From Thermodesulfobacteriota bacterium (lineage in GTDB: Bacteria; Desulfobacterota; Desulfuromonadia; Desulfuromonadales; Geopsychrobacteraceae), in assembly GCA_028282145.1 (NCBI GenBank), contig JANQIN010000159.1, positions 1 to 37,968 on the forward strand: 37,968 nt of DNA, in the 5' to 3' direction. The notes beneath the pieces are model-generated. The model worked only from the letters and a program-made list of their open reading frames with translations, searched no databases and was not told where the DNA came from. Position 1 is the stretch's first letter, and every line of letters begins with the position of its first letter. Shown one piece after another: positions 30,675 to 37,968 of the stretch. A program made the position numbers and the translations under genes.

Positions 30675-31538
30675 TCAGCCGATTCCCAGACGCTCCAGCA
30701 AGCGATCCAGTTCTTCCGCTGAAGAATAGTGAATTTCCAGACGACCTCCTTTGCCTTTGGGGCTGAGTTTCGCCTTGGTACCCAACGATTGCTGCAGAGT
30801 TTCTTCCAATTGATCGACCCAGGGTTCTCGTGCCGCTGTCTTTTTGGGCGCAGGAGCACTTTCGAAGTTTTTGATCTTTTTGACCAAAGCCTCGGTCTCA
30901 CGTACCGAGAGGCGCTTCCGGATCACCTCGTCGGAGGCTTCCACCATATCCTCTTCCGTTTCCAGAGAAAGGAGAGAACGGGCATGTCCCATACTCAGAC
31001 GGGTCTGGCGCAGGTCGTCCTGTACCTTTTCGGGAAGCTTGAGCAGTCGAATGCTGTTGGCGACCGTTGAACGGTCCTTACCCACCCGCTTGGCGACCTC
31101 ATCCTGAGCCAGCGAAAAACTGTCCATCAGGTGACGGTAAGCGGCGGCTTCTTCCAGGGGATTGAGATCTTCCCGCTGGATATTTTCGATCAAAGCCATT
31201 TCCAGTGCCGAATCTTCGGACACATCCTGAATGACAACCGGAACTTCATGAAGACCGGCCTTCTGCGAAGCGCGCCAGCGGCGTTCACCGGCAATGATCT
31301 GCCAGTAATCGTCCTGCTGACGAACAACGATCGGTTGAATCACCCCTTTTTCTTTGATCGACGCAACCAGTTCCGCCATCTTTTCGTCGTCAAAGGTTTT
31401 ACGCGGTTGCTGACTGTGGGGTTTCAGATTTTCAATGGGGCAGAGGAAATATTTGGAACCGCCCGGTCCCTTTTTTTCCTCGACATTCGGACCCAAAAGG
31501 GCGCCAATTCCCTTTCCGAGTGCGGGTCGTTTTGCCAT
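30675..31538 (-). CDS. parB: Chromosome partitioning protein ParB/Spo0J
   Basis: ALGKGIGALLG, QQPRKTFDDEKMAELVASIKEKGVIQPIVVR, AGERRWRAS, ALIENIQREDLNPLEEA. Confidence 0.96.
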   Translation of the reverse strand: MAKRPALGKGIGALLGPNVEEKKGPGGSKYFLCPIENLKPHSQQPRKTFDDEKMAELVASIKEKGVIQPIVVRQQDDYWQIIAGERRWRASQKAGLHEVPVVIQDVSEDSALEMALIENIQREDLNPLEEAAAYRHLMDSFSLAQDEVAKRVGKDRSTVANSIRLLKLPEKVQDDLRQTRLSMGHARSLLSLETEEDMVEASDEVIRKRLSVRETEALVKKIKNFESAPAPKKTAAREPWVDQLEETLQQSLGTKAKLSPKGKGGRLEIHYSSAEELDRLLERLGIG

Positions 31539-31541
31539 GAT

Positions 31542-32309
31542 TTAATTACCTTTCATCTGAATAACTTCGTTGGCCAATTCAAGGTAGGCCAGAGCACCGC
31601 GAGAACCTGCATCGTAAAGCAGGGCCGGCAATCCATGACTTGGTGCTTCGGAAAGACGGACATTCCGCGGGATGACTACCTGAAAGACCTTGGAACCGAA
31701 GTGGGCCCGGATCTCTTCCTGAACCTGGCGCGATAGATTGTTTCGACCGTCGTACATCGTCAGAAGAATCCCATGAATATCGAGAGAAGGGTTCAGGGCA
31801 CCCTGAATCAGACCGATCGTGGTCATCAACTGGGTCAGACCCTCCATGGCGTAAAACTCACATTGAAGAGGAACCAGGACCGAATCGGAAGCCGTCAGGG
31901 CATTGACCGTCAACAGACCCAGGGAAGGCGGGCAATCGATAATGATGTATTCGTATTTTTCCCGAAGGGGATCGAGCAGTTTTTTGAGGCGAACTTCCCG
32001 CGCCATCATCGATACCAGTTCGATCTCGGCACCGGTCAGATCGGTATTCGAAGGGAGGATATCCAGGTGATTCAGATCGGACGATTGGATCACCTCCTCC
32101 AGAGGGGTTTCTCCGATCAACGCCTGGTAGATAGTTTGGTCCAGTTCTTCCTTATCCAGACCCACGCCGGAAACCGCATTGGCCTGAGGGTCCATATCCA
32201 CCAGGAGGGTGTCGCATTCTGCAGCCGCCAGAGAGGCAGCCAGATTGACGGCGGTGGTCGTTTTTCCCACGCCCCCTTTTTGATTGGCAACGGCAATTAT
32301 CCGACCCAT
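31542..32309 (-). CDS. parA: Chromosome partitioning ATPase ParA/Soj
   Basis: MGRIIAVANQKGGVGKTTTAVNLAASLA (deviant Walker A), YIIIDCPPSLGLLTVNAL. ORF track begins at 32324; MGRIIAVANQKGG at 32309 preferred. Confidence 0.96.
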   Translation of the reverse strand: MGRIIAVANQKGGVGKTTTAVNLAASLAAAECDTLLVDMDPQANAVSGVGLDKEELDQTIYQALIGETPLEEVIQSSDLNHLDILPSNTDLTGAEIELVSMMAREVRLKKLLDPLREKYEYIIIDCPPSLGLLTVNALTASDSVLVPLQCEFYAMEGLTQLMTTIGLIQGALNPSLDIHGILLTMYDGRNNLSRQVQEEIRAHFGSKVFQVVIPRNVRLSEAPSHGLPALLYDAGSRGALAYLELANEVIQMKGN

Positions 32310-32366
32310 ACAACACTCCTTCACCCGACCGACCTTACTTGGGGTAATCCCAGTGGGTGTTCATTG

Positions 32367-32393
32367 AAAAAGCACCGAAGTGAAAACGGTGCT
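32367..32393 (-). terminator. Intrinsic terminator/attenuator-like hairpin between rsmG and parA
   Basis: Minus strand AGCACCG-TTTTCACTT-CGGTGCT followed by a run of Ts. Confidence 0.7.
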
Positions 32394-32526
32394 GCCCGGA
32401 CTTGATGAATACGGAAAAGAATCGTCCCGCAGATCGTCCTGCCACTGCCTGAAAGGTGAATTTTTCCTCTCAACGGCAGACGCAAAATGTACCACAGGAC
32501 CGAATCTCAAAAAAGTGAAATCCCCG

Positions 32527-33180
32527 TTAAATTTGACCTAGAACAATCAGGGTTCTTCTGGACTCCGATTCCGGCAGCGAAAACTCCCGGATATGGATAA
32601 CATCCCATCCCATCGTAGTCAGTTCCTCCCTGCTTTCCTCCGCCTCTTGAATTCCTTCCGGTCCTTTCATGGCAATAATTTGTCCCGTCGAGGGGATCGC
32701 CAAGGGAGACACCCATTGGACAAACTGAAATAAGTGGGAAAAGGCCCGGCTGACAATGACATCAAACCCTCGGGAATCCAGCCCTTCAAGGATCAAATTT
32801 TCAATCCTTTCTGACTTCGGAGAAAAGTCGACCAACCCCAGGGTTCGAACCATATGTTGCTGGAATCGGATTTTTTTTCCCACCGAATCGACGCTGACGA
32901 TTCTCAGGTCGGGCCTGGCAATTTTTAATGGCAGCCCTGGAAATCCTCCTCCGCTTCCAACATCGAGAACCCTGGCGTTTGAAGGGATATGAGGGACAAG
33001 GCTCAACGAATCCAGAAGGTGTTTTTCCAGAATCTCCATCGGGTCGGTGATGGCAGTCAGATTGATGCGTTGATTCCAGCGAAGCAGTTCTTCCTGGAGG
33101 AAAAGCAAACGATCGATCTGCTCTTCTTCCAAAGAAAGGTCCCAACCGTTACACCAGGCTTGAAAGGTCCCTTTAAGCAC
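32527..33180 (-). CDS. rsmG: 16S rRNA (guanine(527)-N(7))-methyltransferase RsmG
   Basis: [72 protein letters not shown] 33180, overlapping the mnmG stop, is the likely start. Confidence 0.95.
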   Translation of the reverse strand: MLKGTFQAWCNGWDLSLEEEQIDRLLFLQEELLRWNQRINLTAITDPMEILEKHLLDSLSLVPHIPSNARVLDVGSGGGFPGLPLKIARPDLRIVSVDSVGKKIRFQQHMVRTLGLVDFSPKSERIENLILEGLDSRGFDVIVSRAFSHLFQFVQWVSPLAIPSTGQIIAMKGPEGIQEAEESREELTTMGWDVIHIREFSLPESESRRTLIVLGQI

Positions 33181-35041
33181 GGTCCCCCCGTTTAAGAAGA
33201 ATGGACAACACAGCAATCGCTGCCGGTGTGACCCCGAAAACCCGGGACGCCTGACCCAAGGTTTCCGGTTGGCATTTTTTGAGCCGGTCCCGGATTTCGA
33301 GCGATATTCCCTGAACCGATTCGTAATCGAAATCGGCCGGGATCTTTATTTTTTCGGTTTTCTGAAAACGCTCGACCTGTTCCTGCTGGCGTTGGATATA
33401 CCCTTCGTATTTGGTCTGAATCTCCAACTGATCCAGAACCTCCACCGAAAACCTAGCCAAAGTGTCATTCACCTTGGCCAGGTTGGTGATCTCAATTTCC
33501 GGCCGTCGCAATAATTCTTCCAAGCTTGCTCCATTTTGCAACGCTTCCAGGCCGAGAGAGGCAAGAGTCCCCTTGTCGTTTGGAGAAATACGCGTTTGCT
33601 GGATAAGCTCTCGTGCCTTTTGGATCGCTTCCAATTTTTCCGAGAACATCGACCAACGTTGATCTTGGACCAGTCCCATCTCCCGACCCAGAGGGGTCAA
33701 TCGTTGGTCGGCATTATCCTCCCGAAGAAGGAGGCGATATTCTGCCCTGGAGGTAAACATACGGTAGGGTTCTTCGGTACCTCGCGTGATGAGATCGTCG
33801 ATCATCACTCCCAGATAGGCTTGATCCCGTCCAATGATCAACGGATCTTTTTCCTGGACTTTGCGTGCGGCATTGATTCCGGCCAGAAGTCCCTGAGCAC
33901 CAGCTTCTTCATAACCGGAGGTGCCATTGATCTGGCCGGCATGGAATAGTCCCGAAATCGATTTCACTTCGAGGGAGGCACGGAGTTCCGTCGGATCGAC
34001 ATAGTCGTATTCGATGGCATACCCCGGGCGAATAATCTCCACCTTTTCCAATCCGGGTATGGTTCGAAGAAAGGCGAGTTGTACATCCACCGGAAGTGAG
34101 GTCGGCAGACCGCTGGGATAATATTCGTTACAAGTCAACCCTTCGGGTTCCAGGAAAATCTGATGTCGATCCTTTTCCGGAAACCGAACGACTTTATCTT
34201 CGATCGAAGGACAATAACGTGGACCGATCCCTTCAATCACCCCTGTATACAAAGGAGAACGGTCCAGACCTCCTCGAATCAGATCATGGGTTTTTTCGTT
34301 GGTATAACTGATATAGCAAGAGACCAGTGGACGATCTATCTCCTTATTCTCAAAGGAGAACGGTCGGGGAGGGCGATCCCCCACCTGTTCTTCCAGCTTG
34401 GAAAAATCAATGGTGCGCTTATCCAGTCGAGCAGGGGTTCCTGTTTTTAAACGCCCCACCCGTAGCCCCAATTCTTTTAACTGATCCGAAAGACCCAGTG
34501 AGGGAGGCTCCCCAGATCGTCCTCCGGGATAATTTTCCAGACCCACATGAATGAGTCCACGCATAAAGGTTCCTGTCGTCAGGACTACTGCCTTTCCGGA
34601 AAACTGCAATCCCTCTCGGGTTGTGACCCCACAGACAGAATCACCTTCCATCACCAATCCGGTGACAGAAACCTGTTTCAAATCCAGGGAAGGGGTCTCT
34701 TCGAGAATACGGCGCATGCGTGCCGAATATTCCCATCGGTCAGCCTGAGCCCGGGAGGATCGAACGGCTGGTCCTTTTTTGGTATTTAAGGTTCGAAACT
34801 GGATTCCTGTCGCATCAATATTTCGACCCATCTCGCCACCAAGGGCGTCAATCTCTTTCACCAGGTGGCCTTTAGCAAGTCCACCAATAGCAGGATTGCA
34901 GGACATTTGCCCCACCACGTCAATACTGATCGTTGTCAGCAGAGTTACACATCCCATCCGTGCCGCTGCCAGAGCAGCTTCACAACCAGCATGCCCCCCG
35001 CCGACAACAATAACATCGTATTGCTTTCCGTAGTCGACCAT
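33173..35041 (-). CDS. mnmG: tRNA uridine-5-carboxymethylaminomethyl modification enzyme MnmG (GidA)
   Basis: [87 protein letters not shown]. Confidence 0.98.
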   Translation of the reverse strand: MVDYGKQYDVIVVGGGHAGCEAALAAARMGCVTLLTTISIDVVGQMSCNPAIGGLAKGHLVKEIDALGGEMGRNIDATGIQFRTLNTKKGPAVRSSRAQADRWEYSARMRRILEETPSLDLKQVSVTGLVMEGDSVCGVTTREGLQFSGKAVVLTTGTFMRGLIHVGLENYPGGRSGEPPSLGLSDQLKELGLRVGRLKTGTPARLDKRTIDFSKLEEQVGDRPPRPFSFENKEIDRPLVSCYISYTNEKTHDLIRGGLDRSPLYTGVIEGIGPRYCPSIEDKVVRFPEKDRHQIFLEPEGLTCNEYYPSGLPTSLPVDVQLAFLRTIPGLEKVEIIRPGYAIEYDYVDPTELRASLEVKSISGLFHAGQINGTSGYEEAGAQGLLAGINAARKVQEKDPLIIGRDQAYLGVMIDDLITRGTEEPYRMFTSRAEYRLLLREDNADQRLTPLGREMGLVQDQRWSMFSEKLEAIQKARELIQQTRISPNDKGTLASLGLEALQNGASLEELLRRPEIEITNLAKVNDTLARFSVEVLDQLEIQTKYEGYIQRQQEQVERFQKTEKIKIPADFDYESVQGISLEIRDRLKKCQPETLGQASRVFGVTPAAIAVLSILLKRGDRA

Positions 35042-35073
35042 AAATTAATCGTCTTTCATCCTGTAATTACAAA

Positions 35074-35089
35074 TGTTTCACGTGAAACA
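35074..35089. promoter_or_regulatory. parS centromere-like ParB binding site
   Basis: Perfect 16-bp palindrome TGTTTCACGTGAAACA, matching the conserved bacterial parS consensus, in the mnmG-mnmE intergenic gap, with parAB in the same window. Confidence 0.95.
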
Positions 35090-35094
35090 CACAT

Positions 35095-36477
35095 CTATTT
35101 TCCAATACAGAACCGATCAAAGATTCGTCCAAGAATTTGATCGGGTGTTGTTTCTCCTGTAATCTCTCCGAGAGCATCTAAAGCTTGTCGTAAATCGAGC
35201 GCGATAAATTCAAACGGCTGGTTTTGGGATATATGATTACAGAAATCTTGAACGGCTTTTTGGGCTTTTTGGGCTGCCTCAAATTGACGTTGCTCTGTAA
35301 GAACAACAGACTCATACCCCTCTTGCCCTGAAGACAGGGGATACATTTCTTTTATAGCTTCTTTAAGATCACCAATACCGGTACCATCTTTCGCCGAAAT
35401 AGACACAAAGGGCAATTCGCCAATATCGTTTTGATGGTCGTAGTTCTTCTCATCGCACTTATTAAGTACTACAAGAATTCGCCCCTGACCGCAGGCTTCA
35501 ATAGCAAGTCGGTCGTTGAGGTTAAGAGGTTCGGAGCTATCCAGAACTAAAAGAATAAGATCCGCTGTTTCCATCTTATCCTTGGTCTTTCGAACGCCTA
35601 TGGATTCAACCAGATCAACAGTATCCCTTAAACCAGCGGTATCGATAAGGCGTAAGGGAAGACCGTCGAGATTGTACCCTTCCTCAAGAAAATCCCGGGT
35701 GGTTCCTTCAATCTCAGTGACGATAGCCCTTTCAGTTCCGAGAAGGGTATTCATCAGAGAACTCTTTCCAACATTGGGCTTACCTGCCAAAAGAATGGAA
35801 ATCCCTTCCAGATAGGCGCGGCCCGAATCATAACTGGAAAGAAGGTGCTTGATTTTTTGAAGAATCGAATCGGCTTTTGTCAGGAATTCCTCGTTGGACG
35901 GGTGATCCAATTCTTCCTCAGAAAAATCAATCCAGGCTTCTACAAGAGAGAGAAGATTGGCAGTTTCGTCCTGAAGGGTATGAATCCCCTGACTGAGATG
36001 TCCATCCAACTGTTGCAAAGCCAATTGTCGAGCCCGATCGGACCGGGCCTGTATCAATTCGATAACCGCTTCCGCCTGAGTCAAATCCAATCGTTGATTC
36101 AAAAAAGCGCGAAAGGTAAATTCACCGGGTTCTGCGAGACGAGCACCTAGTTCCTGGAAATGAGCAATAATTCGTTTGACGAGTATCTGTCCACCATGGC
36201 ATTGCACCTCAACCACATCCTCGCGGGTGAACGACCGAGGTGCCTTCATTACCACGGCCATGACCTCATCAATCAATCCTCCGTTTTTGGAAAAGAGATG
36301 ACCGTAAGTAAACCGATGACTTTCCAGAGGAGAGTTCATCCCCTGGCCAGCGGGATGGAAGGAGGTCTCCAAAAAAGAAACAGCTTCCCTTCCGGAAATT
36401 CGAACAATAGCAACACCTCCCTCTCCAGGCGGTGTCGCACAAGCTACAATGGTATCATTGCAATCGATATCAAACAT
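35095..36477 (-). CDS. mnmE: tRNA modification GTPase MnmE (TrmE)
   Basis: DTIVACATPPGEGGVAIVRISG, GKPNVGKSSLMNTLLGTERAIVTEIEGTTRDFLEEG, C-terminal ILGRIFDRFCIGK. An in-frame ATG at 36489 is an alternative start. Confidence 0.97.
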   Translation of the reverse strand: MFDIDCNDTIVACATPPGEGGVAIVRISGREAVSFLETSFHPAGQGMNSPLESHRFTYGHLFSKNGGLIDEVMAVVMKAPRSFTREDVVEVQCHGGQILVKRIIAHFQELGARLAEPGEFTFRAFLNQRLDLTQAEAVIELIQARSDRARQLALQQLDGHLSQGIHTLQDETANLLSLVEAWIDFSEEELDHPSNEEFLTKADSILQKIKHLLSSYDSGRAYLEGISILLAGKPNVGKSSLMNTLLGTERAIVTEIEGTTRDFLEEGYNLDGLPLRLIDTAGLRDTVDLVESIGVRKTKDKMETADLILLVLDSSEPLNLNDRLAIEACGQGRILVVLNKCDEKNYDHQNDIGELPFVSISAKDGTGIGDLKEAIKEMYPLSSGQEGYESVVLTEQRQFEAAQKAQKAVQDFCNHISQNQPFEFIALDLRQALDALGEITGETTPDQILGRIFDRFCIGK

Positions 36478-36490
36478 GATTCTGATCATA

Positions 36491-36520
36491 ACAAAAGGCG
36501 ACCCGAAGGTCGCCTTTTGT
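36491..36520. terminator. Terminator-like hairpin between yidC and mnmE
   Basis: Perfect 13-bp inverted repeat ACAAAAGGCGACC/GGTCGCCTTTTGT with a 4-nt loop; on the minus strand the loop is C(UUCG)G, with U-rich 3' arm. Confidence 0.85.
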
Positions 36521-36572
36521 AAAGGATCAACTCCTTTTTCAATCGGTCATAACAACTTAATAACTATTTTTC

Positions 36573-37968
36573 CTAAGCTGCTTTCTTATTAATCATCAGC
36601 TGCTGCGCAATCGACAACAGGTTATTCACCAACCAGTAGATAACCAAGCCAGAGGGGAAGCTCAGGAACATAACAGTAAAGACAATCGGCATCATCATAA
36701 AGATCCGCGCTTGTGCCGGATCCATCGTTGAGGGCGAAAGTTTTTGCTGCAGCCACATCGATGCACCCATAATCAGGGGAAGGGGGCCCAAGGCAAAGGG
36801 GAGACCGAGGAAGCCGGAGATCAAGGTATCGGCTGCGGAAAGATCGGTAATCCATCCCATAAAGGGGGCATGTCGCATTTCAACAGAACCCAGAAGAACG
36901 CGATAGAGTGCAAAGAAAACAGGAATCTGAATCAGCATGGGAAGACAACCCCCCATCGGATTCACCCGATGTTCTTTGTACAAAGCCATCATTTCCATTT
37001 GCAGACGTTGCTTGTCGTTCTTAAATTTTTCCCGGATCTTCTGCATTTCCGGTTGTAACTTCTGCATCGCCTTCATGGAAGTATAAGACTTATGGGTCAG
37101 TGGCCAGAAAGCTAATTTAATGCAAACGGTCACCAGAATAATAGCCCACCCATAATTGCCAATAAACCCATAGAACCATTTAAGGACCCACATCAGGGGC
37201 TGGGCAATGGGAGCAAAAATTCCGTAGTCCATGCTCTTTTCAAATTCATTGCCGACCGGTTCGAGCAATTCCATATCCCGGGGACCGAAATAGAGAGTAT
37301 ATTTCAGTTCCTTGGAACCAGAGACGGGAAGCCCAATTCCCGGTGTCCAGATCAAATTCTCGACTAAATTTTCTTCCTTCCCGATCAGAACCTGCTCAGG
37401 CTTATCGTCTCCAAAGACCAACGCACGAATAAAATACTTATCGGCGAAAGCCGTCCATTGGGTACTGGCTCCATAAGAAGGCTTGTCTTCCTGGATATCG
37501 CCAATTTTAACCTGTTCTTTATCTTCAGTCGTTTTGGTGATGGGTCCGATAAAAGTCATTGTGGACCCTTCATCCTCATCGTCCCAGGGCTGTCGAAGAG
37601 CAATACCTAATTTACCTTGAAGAGGAAGTTCACCCGCAACAACCTTCAAATCCATATCCACCTGAAAGGATCCGTTTGTGAAGGTAAGACTCTTAATCAG
37701 AGTAAGCCCCGAACGGGTTTTTGCTGCCATCTGAAGGGTAAAAGGTTCATTCCCAACTTGAATGGAATCCTCTTCAACAGCAATCAAATACCCGGTGTCT
37801 GTTGAAAGATCGAACTGACCTTCCCCAACAATACCCAAAGTCCCATCTCCTTGAACCATATTGGCAAGAAGATTAACAGGACCGGCATCAGGGGTATTCT
37901 CCTTCCGATACTCTTTTAATTCAAAAGAAGTTAGAGTCCCTCCATTGGAAGAAATCTTGGCAACATAG
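36573..37968 (-). CDS. yidC: Membrane protein insertase YidC, N-terminus truncated by the window end
   Basis: The reading frame stays open past the ORF-track start (37859) to the window end: ...YVAKISSNGGTLTSFELKEYRKENTPDAGPVNLLANMVQG. C-terminal membrane domain FWPLTHKSYTSMKAMQKLQPEMQKIREKFKNDKQRLQMEMMALYKEHRVNPMGGCLPMLIQIPVFFALYRVL. Confidence 0.97.
   Translation of the reverse strand, partial: YVAKISSNGGTLTSFELKEYRKENTPDAGPVNLLANMVQGDGTLGIVGEGQFDLSTDTGYLIAVEEDSIQVGNEPFTLQMAAKTRSGLTLIKSLTFTNGSFQVDMDLKVVAGELPLQGKLGIALRQPWDDEDEGSTMTFIGPITKTTEDKEQVKIGDIQEDKPSYGASTQWTAFADKYFIRALVFGDDKPEQVLIGKEENLVENLIWTPGIGLPVSGSKELKYTLYFGPRDMELLEPVGNEFEKSMDYGIFAPIAQPLMWVLKWFYGFIGNYGWAIILVTVCIKLAFWPLTHKSYTSMKAMQKLQPEMQKIREKFKNDKQRLQMEMMALYKEHRVNPMGGCLPMLIQIPVFFALYRVLLGSVEMRHAPFMGWITDLSAADTLISGFLGLPFALGPLPLIMGASMWLQQKLSPSTMDPAQARIFMMMPIVFTVMFLSFPSGLVIYWLVNNLLSIAQQLMINKKAA

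Noticed and set aside
32310-32526. Possible oriC in the rsmG-parA gap
   Set aside because: I could not find clustered DnaA boxes (TTATCCACA-like) or a strongly AT-rich unwinding element; only a terminator-like hairpin is evident.

Overview
The window looks like a near-origin, mostly housekeeping stretch of a deltaproteobacterial (Desulfuromonadales-like) chromosome. That taxonomic guess is inference from gene content and order. Almost every base falls in a recognisable protein-coding gene, and I see no rRNA, tRNA, CRISPR array, transposase or prophage. In order: a truncated HDOD regulator; a PPC/DUF296 protein; an exported protein; a zinc-ribbon membrane protein with an HEAGH motif; a DUF445 protein; a sugar nucleotidyltransferase; hslO; a Gx-transporter/NusG_II/apbE cluster; rimO; yajQ; lolA. 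Next is a chemosensory operon (cheR-mcp-cheW-cheY-cheA-cheC-cheD, no cheB) joined to lon-thiL. Then come a TrkA-N potassium channel with an atypical TVGYRE filter, a TIM-barrel isomerase, dinB, a complete atpF'-F-H-A-G-D-C operon with promoter and terminator, bactofilin-parB-parA, rsmG-mnmG-mnmE and a truncated yidC. A perfect 16-bp parS site lies between mnmG and mnmE. I found no convincing undescribed multi-gene system. The best leads are the channel filter variant, the cheB-less chemosensory operon with a nearly sensor-less receptor, the parABS-bactofilin arrangement, the terminators placed inside the mnmE/parA cluster with jag missing, and several switch-like inverted repeats in leaders.
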